Shown: positions 30,948 through 39,850 of the stretch, in pieces
How positions within the stretch are numbered: the stretch's first letter is position 1
How the letters are laid out: every line of letters begins with the position of its first letter
Assembly: GCA_029961745.1 (NCBI GenBank)
Contig: CP124680.1
Location: 248,001 to 312,000, forward strand
Source of the DNA: Nocardioides sp. L-11A
GTDB taxonomy: Bacteria > Actinomycetota > Actinomycetes > Propionibacteriales > Nocardioidaceae
Reading direction: 5' to 3'
DNA: 64,000 nt
Program-made: the position numbers and the translations under genes
The notes under the pieces: model-generated
Told to the model about the DNA's origin: nothing
The model's database searches: none
The model's input: the letters and a program-made list of their open reading frames with translations, nothing else

Positions 30948-32624
30948 TCAGCCGTCGGTGCGCGGCACCGCCGTCAGCACCAGTGCGGACGGGTGCGCCG
31001 CGTCGTGGTGGATGTGCTGGCGCGCCGTCACCATCCGCGCGTCCCGGCCGAAGGGCGCACCCGTGTTGGGGTTGCGGTCGAAGGTCGGGAAGTTGCTGCT
31101 GGAGATCTCCAGCCGGACCCGGTGTCCCGGCCCGAAGACGATGGCCGTCGCGGCCAGGTCGATGTCGAGGCGCACCGTCTCGCCCGGGGTCAGCAGCACC
31201 TCCCGGTCGAAGCCCTCGCGGAGGCGGGCCCGGATGATCCCCTCGCAGACGTTGATCGCGGTGCCATCGGGGTGCACGTCGACCAGCTTCGCGGTGAAGT
31301 CGGTGTCCGGCGCGGTGGAGGAGGCATAGAGCTCGACGCGCACGGGGCCGGCCAGCTCGAGCGGGTGGTCGAGCGGGTCGGTCGCGTAGCCGAGCACGTC
31401 GGGCCGTCCGGCGAGCGCGCGCTGGTCCCGCGGACCGATGGGGGAGGGCGGATAGCAGCAGCTGCGCCCGCCGATGCTCGGCACCGGGTCGGAGGGGTCG
31501 TAGACGTAGCTGTCGGCGCCGGTCGGGGCGCCGCCCTCGACGAGGCGACCGCCCCCGTCGAGCAGGAGGCGCAGCTCCGTCGTACCGGGCGGCGGCCAGG
31601 TCGGGGCCTCCTGCCAGGTGAGATCGCCCATCCGGAAGTAGCGCACCGGCGCGGGCTCGGTCGCGGGCCGGTGTCCCTTGAGCCACCGGTCCATCCACGC
31701 CACGACGGCCCCGGGGAAGGAGAACATCGCGGAGGGACCGAAGTCGACCTCGCCGGGCTCCTTGCCCCAGGTGTTGTGGTCCCAGGGGCCGACGACGAGT
31801 CGCTTGCGCCCGTCGGGCAGGGCGCCGAACGCCTCGATGCCCGCGTTCACGAAGACGTCGTACCAGCCCGCGACGTTGAGGACCGGGATGTCGATGTCGG
31901 CGTGCACGCCTCGCAGCGAGATCCGCTCCCAGTACTCGTCGCGGGTGGGGTGGTCGATCCAGTCGAAGAAGTAGCCCGCGACCTCGGGCCGGTCGGGCAG
32001 CAGCGGCGGGAGCTCGTCGAGCGGGAGGTAGCGCCACCACCGGTCGATCAGGTCGTCGTACGCCGCGGTCATCCCGGCCTGCAGCGCGGCGCCGTCGGGG
32101 AGTCGGGCACTCGCCGAGCTCGCGACATTGCGCAGCAGCCAGGTGGTGTTCATGGCGAGGGCGAAGGCGCCGCCGGGGTAGACCCAGTCGGTGTAGTAGT
32201 CCACCGGCGTCACGCCGCAGGCGAGCGCGGCGAGCGCGGGGGGCCGCAGTCGCGCGGCCTGCCAGGCGCAGCTGGCCTGGTAGGACGTGCCGATCATGCC
32301 CACCCGGCCGGTGGTGCCGGGGAGCGCCGCGGCCCAGGCGACGGTGTCGAAACCGTCGGCGGCCTCGTTCTCGAAGGGCTGCCACACGCCGTCCGACGCG
32401 AACTGACCGCGCACGTCCTGGAAGATCGCGGTGTAGCCGGCCCGGGCGTAGTGGACGCCGAGCTCGGTGAACACCGACTTGTCGTAGGGCGTGCGCTGCA
32501 GCAGGACGGGCGCGTCCTCGCCGCCCGTGGCGCGGTAGACGTCGGCGCGCAGCACCACGCCGTCGCGCACGGCGACCTCGTGGTCGCGTTCGACGGCGAC
32601 GTCGCCGGTGATCTCGGTCCTCAC
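30948..32624 (-). CDS. CocE/NonD family hydrolase (S15 X-Pro dipeptidyl-peptidase-like)
   Basis: The 558-residue protein has an alpha/beta-hydrolase domain (about 20-300) with Ser114 in GMIGTSYQASCAW, Asp256 in VAGWYDVF and His283 in GPWDHNTWG, then a C-terminal beta-sandwich ending around ISSSNFPTFDRNPNTG. The family includes cocaine esterase, acyl-amino-acid ester hydrolases and Xaa-Pro dipeptidyl-peptidases. The GTG at 32624 has GAGGAGG upstream; a longer frame to 32813 runs through the promoter. It is divergent from the ABC importer and has its own LacI-type operator about 110 bases upstream. It probably makes the first cut in the island's substrate; no signal peptide is seen. Confidence 0.88.
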   Translation of the reverse strand: MRTEITGDVAVERDHEVAVRDGVVLRADVYRATGGEDAPVLLQRTPYDKSVFTELGVHYARAGYTAIFQDVRGQFASDGVWQPFENEAADGFDTVAWAAALPGTTGRVGMIGTSYQASCAWQAARLRPPALAALACGVTPVDYYTDWVYPGGAFALAMNTTWLLRNVASSASARLPDGAALQAGMTAAYDDLIDRWWRYLPLDELPPLLPDRPEVAGYFFDWIDHPTRDEYWERISLRGVHADIDIPVLNVAGWYDVFVNAGIEAFGALPDGRKRLVVGPWDHNTWGKEPGEVDFGPSAMFSFPGAVVAWMDRWLKGHRPATEPAPVRYFRMGDLTWQEAPTWPPPGTTELRLLLDGGGRLVEGGAPTGADSYVYDPSDPVPSIGGRSCCYPPSPIGPRDQRALAGRPDVLGYATDPLDHPLELAGPVRVELYASSTAPDTDFTAKLVDVHPDGTAINVCEGIIRARLREGFDREVLLTPGETVRLDIDLAATAIVFGPGHRVRLEISSSNFPTFDRNPNTGAPFGRDARMVTARQHIHHDAAHPSALVLTAVPRTDG

Positions 32625-32731
32625 AGGATGCCCTCCTCGGGATGTCGCGGCCCCGATCCGGCCGGACGGGGTCGGGCGGCGGGGGTGTGCGCCGCCTTGG
32701 GGCGCCATGCTGGCAGGCCGCTCGGCGTCGT

Positions 32732-32743
32732 GCAACCGTTTGT
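32732..32743. promoter_or_regulatory. LacI-type operator, CocE side
   Basis: GCAACCGTTTGT is an imperfect palindrome of the GCAAnCGnTTGC type seen seven times in this island. It lies 108 bases upstream of the CocE GTG and 78 bases (centre to centre) from the operator of the importer operon. Confidence 0.55.
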
Positions 32744-32776
32744 CATTCGAGCCCGCCACGCCGCTCAGATTGGGTC

Positions 32777-32822
32777 TTGACGCCGCGTACATTGAGATCC
32801 AGAATGACTGCAATCGGTTGCG
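32777..32822 (+). promoter_or_regulatory. Promoter and LacI-type operator of the importer operon
   Basis: TTGACG (32777-32782), 17 bases, then CAGAAT (32800-32805) form a sigma-70-like promoter. GCAATCGGTTGC (32810-32821) lies just downstream, over the expected transcription start, an ideal site for repression. The same arrangement occurs before the RidA gene. Confidence 0.7.
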
Positions 32823-32867
32823 GCATCTTGGGTGGGAGGCCGCGCCACGTCACCGAAGGGACCAAAG

Positions 32868-34502
32868 ATGAACAGACCGCGTCTGGTAGCGGCCGTCGTT
32901 GCCTTCCTGGGCATGTCCGTCGTCACCGCGTGCAGCGCCGACACCACCGACGGCACGGGTGGCGGAGGCTCGGGGGGCCAGGTGACCCTGGCGGCCGTGC
33001 AGGCATGGGCGGGCTTCAACCCCTACGTCCCCGACCAGGGCACCTCGATCGGGATCAACATCGCCAACGCGATCTATCCCTCGACCTTCCACGTCGAGGC
33101 TGACCAGACCGTCGTGCTCAACGACGACCTGCTGGAGAGCGCCGAGATCGTCTCCACGGACCCCCAGGTCGTCGAGTACCGGATCCAGGACGACGCGGTG
33201 TGGTCCGACGGAACCGCGATCTCCGCCGACGACTTCGTCTATCTCTGGAAGCACCTCAACGGCAGCGACAAGGACCTCCAGGTCACGAGCGCGATCGGGT
33301 ACAAGCAGATCGCCGCGGTGAGCTCCGACGGGGACCCGAAGGCGGTCAAGGTCGAGTTCAGTTCGCCGTTCGCGGACTGGAAGTCCCTCTTCTCGCCGCT
33401 GCTGCCGGCCCACCACATGGCGTCGCTCGGCGAGGACGCGGCGGCCTGGAACACCGGTCTGGTCGAGGAGTCGCCGGTGAGCGGCGGCCCCTATGCCATC
33501 GCGGAGAACCGGACCGGAGAGTTCCTCCAGCTCGCGCCCAACCCCCAGTGGTACGGCGACGCGCCCACCATCGACGACGTGACCCTCCGCTTCTTCGGCG
33601 ACGACCAGTCCGTGCTCCAGGCGCTGGCCAGCGGGGAGGTGGACTTCGCCCTCGACCTGAAGGCCACGCGCGCGCTGATCAGCCAGGCCGACGGGATGAG
33701 CGGACTCGTCACCAAGGTGGTGCCCACGACCAATCAGCAGTTCCTCAACACCCAGTTCGCGAGCCCCACCGTCGGCGACCTCGCCGTGCGGCGGGCGATC
33801 GCGACGGCCCTGGTGCCCGAGAAGATCGCCGAGACGGCCTTCGGCGGCGACGTGGCCGAACTGCTCACGACCCACCACATCCTGGCTCCGGCCTCGCCCT
33901 GGTACGCGGAGAACCGACCGGAGGGCTTCGGCACCGGCGATGTCGACGCGGCCCGGCAGATCCTCACCGACGCGGGCTACACCCCCGGTGCGGACGGGGT
34001 CTTCGCGAAGGACGGCACCCGGCTCGAGCTCAACTACCTGGTCCGTGCCGAGGACGACCTCGCGCGTCAGGTCGGCGTCATCGCCCAGGACGAGCTCAAG
34101 AAGATCGGCATCGCGATCAAGCTCAACACCGTCAACAGCGCGGACTGGTTCCCCACCCTGGGCAAGGCGGACTACGACATCGGGCTCGGCAACTACCCGG
34201 CGTCGGCCTTCCCCGTCTCCTGGTACGGCGGTCTCTACCCGTGCGATGCCGGCTACAACTTCGCCCGCTACTGCAACAAGGACTTCGACGCGATCTACTA
34301 CAGCGCCTACGGAGAGCTGGACGACGACAAGCGCGCGGACCTGGTCCACCAGGCCGACGACATGCTGTGGGAGGACGTGGCGAACATCCCCCTCTTCGAG
34401 GTGCCGCAGCTCGTCGTCCACGCATCCGACCTCGACGGCGTCGACGTCTACCTGCCCAAGGAGTACCAGCTGCTCGCCGCGAGCACCTGGCGCCGCGGCT
34501 AG
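32868..34502 (+). CDS. ABC transporter substrate-binding lipoprotein, family 5
   Basis: The 544-residue protein has a lipoprotein signal with Cys22 in SVVTACSAD, then an extracellular peptide/nickel-type (SBP_bac_5) domain: YRIQDDAVWSDGTAISADDFVYL, ASGEVDFALDL, FNTQ-type LNTQFASPTVGDLAVRRAIA and a C-terminal YDIGLGNYPASAFPV region. It captures an oligopeptide or similar solute outside the membrane and delivers it to the permeases downstream. AAGGG precedes the ATG at 32868. Ligand cannot be read from sequence; the catabolic neighbours suggest a peptide- or amide-like compound. First gene of the operon, under the operator at 32810. Confidence 0.92.
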   Translation: MNRPRLVAAVVAFLGMSVVTACSADTTDGTGGGGSGGQVTLAAVQAWAGFNPYVPDQGTSIGINIANAIYPSTFHVEADQTVVLNDDLLESAEIVSTDPQVVEYRIQDDAVWSDGTAISADDFVYLWKHLNGSDKDLQVTSAIGYKQIAAVSSDGDPKAVKVEFSSPFADWKSLFSPLLPAHHMASLGEDAAAWNTGLVEESPVSGGPYAIAENRTGEFLQLAPNPQWYGDAPTIDDVTLRFFGDDQSVLQALASGEVDFALDLKATRALISQADGMSGLVTKVVPTTNQQFLNTQFASPTVGDLAVRRAIATALVPEKIAETAFGGDVAELLTTHHILAPASPWYAENRPEGFGTGDVDAARQILTDAGYTPGADGVFAKDGTRLELNYLVRAEDDLARQVGVIAQDELKKIGIAIKLNTVNSADWFPTLGKADYDIGLGNYPASAFPVSWYGGLYPCDAGYNFARYCNKDFDAIYYSAYGELDDDKRADLVHQADDMLWEDVANIPLFEVPQLVVHASDLDGVDVYLPKEYQLLAASTWRRG

Positions 34503-34522
34503 CGGGGACGCCGGACGCTGAC

Positions 34523-34560
34523 GGGCGCCCGACCGCGCCGCGCGGCACGGTCGGGCACCC
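34523..34560 (+). terminator. Hairpin between binding protein and permease genes
   Basis: GGGCGCCCGACCG (34523-34535) pairs with CGGTCGGGCACCC (34548-34560) with one mismatch. There is no T-run. Such hairpins after the binding-protein gene usually protect its mRNA or attenuate the downstream transporter genes so that binding protein is made in excess. Confidence 0.5.
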
Positions 34561-34592
34561 GGGGAGAAGATCGGAGGAAGGGAGATGAAGGC

Positions 34593-35492
34593 ATGGCTGA
34601 TCTGACGGTGCCCAGCGCATCGGTCGCCCCGCCGGCGCCGGGCGGGCGTCGCGGGGTGGTCGCCCGCAGGTTCGTAGCCCACCGGGTCGCGCTGACCTCG
34701 CTGGTGCTGCTGGTGCTTCTCGTGGCCGCGGTCGTCGTCGGTCCGATGCTGTGGCGCTACGACCACACGGTGATCACGCCGGACACGCTGGCTCCGCCGA
34801 GCTCCCGCCATCCGTTCGGGACCGATCCGGTCGGGCACGACATGCTGGCCCTCGTGATGCGGGGCGCCCAACGCTCCCTGGCCGTCGCCATCATCGTCGC
34901 CGTCCTGTCGACCCTGCTCGGGACGCTGGTCGGCATGGTCGCCGGCTACTTCGGCGGCCTCGTCGACAACATCTTGATGCGGGGCGTCGACCTGGTGCTG
35001 ATGATGCCGCTGCTGGCGGTCCTCGGCCTGGTGGCGGTCCGGGTCGGCGGCACCGACAGCGGCTGGCTGATCGTCGCCGTGGCGATCTCCCTGCTCTACT
35101 GGACGCCCACGGCGCGGGTCATCCGCACCCAGGTGCAGACACTGCGCCACTCCGACTTCGTCGAGTCGGCCCGTCTGGTCGGCGCCAGCACGCCTCGGAT
35201 CCTCGGGCGGCACCTGCTGCCCCATCTGGTCGGCCCGATCGCGGTCGTCACGACGACGTACGTCGCCGCCGCGATCGCGCTGGAGTCGACGCTGTCCTTC
35301 CTCGGTCTCGGTGTGCAGCCGCCCGACACCTCCCTCGGGCTGCTCGTCGGCGACGGCGTGGGGTTCGCGTCGACCGCCTGGTGGCTGTTCTACCTGCCCG
35401 GCGCGTTCATCGTCGTGATCGTCCTGCTGATCCACCTGATCGGTGACGGACTGCAGGCGGCCTTCAACCGCAGCTCGAAGGCGGCGCACTGA
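34593..35492 (+). CDS. ABC transporter permease, DppC-like
   Basis: The 299-residue inner-membrane protein has six helices. A first helix near 32-52 precedes the peptide-permease hallmark HPFGTDPVGHDMLALVMRGA, and the EAA-like loop is HSDFVESARLVGASTPRIL. The conserved ALESTLSFLGLGVQPPDTSLG near residue 230 is typical of DppC/OppC. With the DppB-like gene that follows by a TGATG overlap, it forms the transport channel. Gene order is SBP, C, B, DF, so the C and B genes are reversed relative to the classic dpp order. Confidence 0.92.
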   Translation: MADLTVPSASVAPPAPGGRRGVVARRFVAHRVALTSLVLLVLLVAAVVVGPMLWRYDHTVITPDTLAPPSSRHPFGTDPVGHDMLALVMRGAQRSLAVAIIVAVLSTLLGTLVGMVAGYFGGLVDNILMRGVDLVLMMPLLAVLGLVAVRVGGTDSGWLIVAVAISLLYWTPTARVIRTQVQTLRHSDFVESARLVGASTPRILGRHLLPHLVGPIAVVTTTYVAAAIALESTLSFLGLGVQPPDTSLGLLVGDGVGFASTAWWLFYLPGAFIVVIVLLIHLIGDGLQAAFNRSSKAAH

Positions 35493-36466
35493 TGGGACGG
35501 ATGGTCCTCAACCGGGTGCTGGTCGCGATCCCGCTGATCCTCGCCTCGACACTGCTGATCTTCCTCGCGGTCTCCGTGGCCGGAGACCCGCTGGACCGCT
35601 ACCGCCAGCCGAACGTCCCGCAGTCGACCCTCGACGCCAAGGCGCGCGAGCTGGGGCTGGACGAGCCCCTCCTCGAGCGCTACTGGCACTGGATCACCGG
35701 TGCCCTGCAGGGCGACTTCGGGCTCAACGCGCGCGGCGTCCCGGTCGGGGAGGAGCTCCTCCACCGCAGTCTGGTGTCCTTCCGGCTGGTGGCCATCGCG
35801 ATCCTGATCGCGATCGTCGTCGCCGTGCTGGTCGGCTTCTTCAGCGCGGTCCACCGGGGCCGCCCGCTCGACCGCGTGCTGACCATGGTGACCGTGCTGC
35901 TGCTGACCGCGCCGGAGTTCTGGATCGCGGTCGTATCTAAGCAGGCCGCGATCAAGGTCAACGAGGCGGCCGGATCGACCGTCATCGCGACGATCGGCGA
36001 CTCGACGCCGGGGGTCGCCGGCATGGCGTGGTCGACCCGGATGAGCGACTACGCCGCACACCTGGTCCTGCCGACGATCGTCCTGGTGCTCGCCGTCTTC
36101 CCGGTGTGGGCGCTCTACCAGCGCTCCGCGATGCTCGAGGTCATCGACTCCGACTACATCACGATGGCGCGGGCGAAGGGCCTGCCGCGCACCCGCGTGA
36201 TGTTCAGGCACGGCCTGCGCAACGCGCTGATGCCGCTGATCACGATGATCGCGCTCCGCCTCCCGTGGGTCATCGGAGGTCTCGTCGTCGTCGAGTCGGT
36301 CTTCGGCTGGCGTGGTCTCGGCACCCTGCTGGTGGAGGGCGTCCAGAAGCAGGACACCAACACCGTGCTCGCCTTCCTCCTCCTCTCCGCCGTGCTGATC
36401 ACCCTCCTCAACCTGGCGGCCGACATCGTCCACCGGATCCTCGACCCCAGGATGACCCATGACTGA
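35492..36466 (+). CDS. ABC transporter permease, DppB-like
   Basis: The 324-residue permease has six membrane helices. DppB-type features are the N-terminal LIFLAVSVAGDPLDRYRQ, LGLDEPLLERYWHWITGALQ and DFGLNARGVPVGEELLHRS, and the cytoplasmic loop YITMARAKGLPRTRVMFRHG followed by ESVFGWRGLGTLLVEGVQ. It begins within the stop of the DppC-like gene and its end overlaps the ATPase start by 8 bases, so the whole importer is translationally coupled. Confidence 0.92.
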   Translation: MGRMVLNRVLVAIPLILASTLLIFLAVSVAGDPLDRYRQPNVPQSTLDAKARELGLDEPLLERYWHWITGALQGDFGLNARGVPVGEELLHRSLVSFRLVAIAILIAIVVAVLVGFFSAVHRGRPLDRVLTMVTVLLLTAPEFWIAVVSKQAAIKVNEAAGSTVIATIGDSTPGVAGMAWSTRMSDYAAHLVLPTIVLVLAVFPVWALYQRSAMLEVIDSDYITMARAKGLPRTRVMFRHGLRNALMPLITMIALRLPWVIGGLVVVESVFGWRGLGTLLVEGVQKQDTNTVLAFLLLSAVLITLLNLAADIVHRILDPRMTHD

Positions 36467-38633
36467 CCTTCCACGGCCGGCTCCGGCCGGCGCCGCCCCG
36501 CTGCTGACGGTCCGGGGCCTCGGTGTGTCCTTCGGCTCCACCGGCCGGCGGGTCACGGCGGTGCACGACCTCGACTTCGAGGTCGGCCGCGGCGAGACCG
36601 TGGCGATCGTGGGCGAGTCCGGCTCGGGGAAGTCCACCTCGGGTCTGGCGCTCCTGGGCCTGCTGCCGGGCCATGCAGCGGTCGAGGGGTCCGCCGTCTT
36701 CGACGGCGAGGAGCTGCTCGGCCGCTCCGACCGCGCGATGCAGAAGATCCGCGGTGGCCGGATCGCCTACGTCCCGCAGAACCCGTTCGGCTCGCTGGAC
36801 CCGGTCTACACCGTCGGCCACCAGATCGTGGAGGCGATCCGCGCGCACCGGCCCGATGTGGCGAAGCCGGCGGCCCGCGAGGAGGCGCTGACCCTGATCG
36901 AGGCGGTCGGCATCGACAACCCCGCAGGCCGCTTCGAGGCGTATCCCCACCAGCTCTCCGGCGGCATGCGCCAGCGGGTCGTCATCGCGATGGCACTCGC
37001 CAACCGTCCCTCGCTCATCATCGCGGACGAGCCGACCAGCGCGCTGGACGTCACGGTCCAGGAACAGGTCCTCGACACCCTCGAACGGGCGCGCGAGCTC
37101 TCCGGCGCGAGCCTGATCCTGATCACCCACGACATGGGCGTCGTCGCACGCTGTGCGGACCGTGTGCTCGTGATGTACGCCGGTCGCTGTGTCGAGACCG
37201 GGACGACGGACGACGTCTTCGGGCGCCCGCGGATGCCGTACACCCTCGGACTCCTCGGCGGGATCCCTCGGCTGGACCTGGCGGCGGACGCCCCGCTCAT
37301 CCGGATGCGACCGGCCACGATCCGCGCGGTGGCCGACGGGTGCGCCTTCGCGGAGCGGTGCCCGGCCTCGCGGGACGCCTGTCGCACCGCCGTCCCGGAG
37401 CTCCTCGAGGTCCAGGACGGTCACGCTGCCGCGTGCATCCGGCTGGACGACCTGGCCGGCCAGGACGCGGCCGCGCTGTTCGAGAGCACGGCGAGCCCGG
37501 CGCCGGCGACGCAGCCCGATCCCGAGCGGGAGCCGGTGCTGGCGGTCGACCACCTCGTCAAGCACTTCCGCACCCGTCGCGGGAAGCTGATCCACGCCGT
37601 CTGCGACGTCAGCCTGGACGTCCGGCCCGGGGAGACCCTGGCGATCGTCGGCGAGTCCGGAAGCGGCAAGACCACCCTGATGCGGGCGCTGGTACGCGCC
37701 GAGCGACCCACGTCGGGATCGGTGTCCGTCGACGGGACGGAGATCACGCACCTGTCCGTGCGCCGGATGCGCGAGCACCGTCGCCGCCTGCAGATGGTGC
37801 TCCAGGACTCGACGGCGTCGCTGAACCCGAAGCTGACCGTCGGCGCGCTGATCGCGGAGCCGCTCGAGATCCACGGCCGTCGCTCGCCGGGCCGGGTGGC
37901 CGAGCTGCTCACGATGGTGGGCCTGCCGGAGACGGTCGCCGACCGGTTCCCGGGCGAGCTGTCCGGCGGCCAGCGGCAACGGGTGGCCATCGCGCGCGGG
38001 CTCGCGGTCGAGCCGGACGTCCTGGTGCTCGACGAGCCCGTCTCCGCCCTCGACGTCTCGGTGCAGGCGGACGTCCTCGCACTGCTCCGTGACCTGCAGC
38101 GTCGGCTCGGTGTGGCCTACGTCTTCGTGACCCACGACCTCGGGGTCGTGCGACACATCGCCGACCGCGTCGCGGTGATGTACCTGGGCCGGATCGTGGA
38201 GACGGGGCGCGTCGAGGACGTCCTGTCGACACCCCGGCATCCCTACACCCGGGCCCTGGTCGCCGCGGTCCCACTGCCCGATCCCGTGGCGGAGCGGACT
38301 CGCACCAGGATCCGCCTGGTCGGCGAGGTCCCGTCTGCGCAGGAGCCGCCGAGCGGATGCCGCTTCCGGACCCGCTGCCCGGTCTTCGAGGGCCTCGACG
38401 CTGCGGATCGGGCGGTCTGCGTCGAGGTCCGGCCGCGCGCCCACGAGGGCCGGACCGCGGCGGCCTGCCATCACCTCGACGACCTGTCCGCCGACGAGCG
38501 GGCGGGGGCACAGGCCCGGGCCCGTGGTGCGGGAGCGCCGGAGCGCCAGGAGCAGCGGCGGCTGACCCGCGAGGAGACACCCGCCGCCGCCCACCGACGA
38601 CCGATCGAGCAGAGGGAGGAATCGCCATCGTGA
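36459..38633 (+). CDS. Fused dual ABC ATPase of the peptide-type importer (DppD-DppF fusion)
   Basis: The 724-residue cytoplasmic protein contains two complete ABC ATPases. The first half has Walker A GESGSGKST, signature LSGGMRQR, Walker B LIIADEPTSALD and an oligopeptide C-terminal motif CAFAERCPASRDAC. The second half has GESGSGKTT, LSGGQRQR, LVLDEPVSALD and CRFRTRCPVFEGLD. The Cys motifs resemble the iron-sulfur-type tail of Dpp/Opp ATPases. Fusion of the D and F ATPases is common in Actinobacteria. The C-terminal 40 residues are charged and arginine/glutamate-rich. Its stop overlaps the start of the first amidohydrolase. Confidence 0.93.
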   Translation: MTDLPRPAPAGAAPLLTVRGLGVSFGSTGRRVTAVHDLDFEVGRGETVAIVGESGSGKSTSGLALLGLLPGHAAVEGSAVFDGEELLGRSDRAMQKIRGGRIAYVPQNPFGSLDPVYTVGHQIVEAIRAHRPDVAKPAAREEALTLIEAVGIDNPAGRFEAYPHQLSGGMRQRVVIAMALANRPSLIIADEPTSALDVTVQEQVLDTLERARELSGASLILITHDMGVVARCADRVLVMYAGRCVETGTTDDVFGRPRMPYTLGLLGGIPRLDLAADAPLIRMRPATIRAVADGCAFAERCPASRDACRTAVPELLEVQDGHAAACIRLDDLAGQDAAALFESTASPAPATQPDPEREPVLAVDHLVKHFRTRRGKLIHAVCDVSLDVRPGETLAIVGESGSGKTTLMRALVRAERPTSGSVSVDGTEITHLSVRRMREHRRRLQMVLQDSTASLNPKLTVGALIAEPLEIHGRRSPGRVAELLTMVGLPETVADRFPGELSGGQRQRVAIARGLAVEPDVLVLDEPVSALDVSVQADVLALLRDLQRRLGVAYVFVTHDLGVVRHIADRVAVMYLGRIVETGRVEDVLSTPRHPYTRALVAAVPLPDPVAERTRTRIRLVGEVPSAQEPPSGCRFRTRCPVFEGLDAADRAVCVEVRPRAHEGRTAAACHHLDDLSADERAGAQARARGAGAPERQEQRRLTREETPAAAHRRPIEQREESPS

Positions 38634-39850
38634 GGAAGGTCTTGGCCCACGCCCACGTTCTCGACGGGACCGGAGGCCCGCCGCGGGTGACGGATGTGGC
38701 CGTCGAGGACGGCCGGATCGTCGCGGTGGGCGACGGCCTGGTCGGCGACGTCGTGGTCGATCTCGCCGGGCGGACGCTGCTCCCCGGGCTGATCAACACC
38801 CACGTCCACGTCGTCGGGACCAGTCCGATCCTGGAGGACCGCCTGCGCGCGCCCTTCTCCGCCCAGTTCTTCGCGGCGATCCCGCTGATGGCGGACCTGC
38901 TGCGGTGCGGTTTCACGACCGTGCGGGATCTCGCCGGGGCCGACCTCGGCGTCAAGCGCGCCGTCGAGCGTGGGCTGCTGCCGGGGCCGCGTCTGGAGAT
39001 CGCGGTCCAGTGCCTCTCGCCCACCGGGGGCCACATCGACGCCTGGCTGCCCAGCGGGGTGGACGCCTTCGAGTACTACATCGCGCATCCGGGACGGCCC
39101 CACGGCGTCGTCGACGGCCCCGACGAGATCCGTCTCGCGGTGCGCGAGCTGACCCGCGCGGGGGCCGACGTCATCAAGATCTGCACCACCAACGGCGGTC
39201 TCTACCCTCGCAAGGACTACCTGCCGGCGCACTTCCGCGACGACGAGCTGGCGGCGGTCATCGAGGAGGCGCGCAACGCGGGACGTCCCGTCGCGTCGCA
39301 CGCGCACGGCGTCGAGGGCGTGAAGAACGCTGTCCGGGCCGGCGTCGACTCGATCGAGCACGGCACCTACCTGGACGACGAGGCCGTGGACATGATGGCC
39401 GAGCGCGGCACCTACCTGGTCCCGACGCTGTCGCGATCCTTCGGCCCGCTGGACAATGCGGCGGCCGGGGCCCGGATCGGCGCGGAGCGGCTGGCCCACG
39501 CCCGCCGGATCGCCGACGCGAACCTGGAGTCCTTCCAGCGCGCGGTCGGTGCCGGCGTGCCGATCGCGATGGGGACCGACATGCACGGCGGTGAGCTCCT
39601 CGACGAGCTCCACTACATGCAGGTCGGCGGTCTCACCACCGAGCAGGTCGTGGCGGCCTCGACGTCCGTCGCGGCCGAGCTCCTCGGCATCGCCGACGAC
39701 GTCGGGGCGATCCGGCCCGGCCTGCGGGCCGACCTCGTCGTCGTGGCCGGGGACCTGCTGCCGTTCAAGGGGCTGCGCGAGCGGATCGCCACCGTCTATC
39801 AGGACGGCGTCGTCGTCAGTGGCAGCGAACCGGAGGGAAGGGAACGATGA
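38630..39850 (+). CDS. Amidohydrolase, imidazolonepropionase/prolidase-like, copy 1
   Basis: The 406-residue enzyme has the metal-dependent amidohydrolase barrel: the metal pair in LINTHVHVVG, the carboxylated Lys region in GADVIKICTTNGG, His in VASHAHGVEG, His in DSIEHGTYL and Asp in AMGTDMHGG. The segment SPTGGHIDAW resembles Xaa-Pro and Xaa-Arg/Lys dipeptidases of this superfamily (Sgx9260-type). It has no signal peptide and probably hydrolyses imported dipeptides or cyclic amides. It starts at a GTGA overlap with the ATPase gene and is followed at an ATGA overlap by a close paralogue. Confidence 0.85.
   Translation: MRKVLAHAHVLDGTGGPPRVTDVAVEDGRIVAVGDGLVGDVVVDLAGRTLLPGLINTHVHVVGTSPILEDRLRAPFSAQFFAAIPLMADLLRCGFTTVRDLAGADLGVKRAVERGLLPGPRLEIAVQCLSPTGGHIDAWLPSGVDAFEYYIAHPGRPHGVVDGPDEIRLAVRELTRAGADVIKICTTNGGLYPRKDYLPAHFRDDELAAVIEEARNAGRPVASHAHGVEGVKNAVRAGVDSIEHGTYLDDEAVDMMAERGTYLVPTLSRSFGPLDNAAAGARIGAERLAHARRIADANLESFQRAVGAGVPIAMGTDMHGGELLDELHYMQVGGLTTEQVVAASTSVAAELLGIADDVGAIRPGLRADLVVVAGDLLPFKGLRERIATVYQDGVVVSGSEPEGRER

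Noticed and set aside
38630..39850. Imidazolonepropionase of histidine degradation
   Set aside because: No hutH, hutU or hutF-like gene is near, the paralogue is adjacent, and the TGGH segment fits the dipeptidase branch better.
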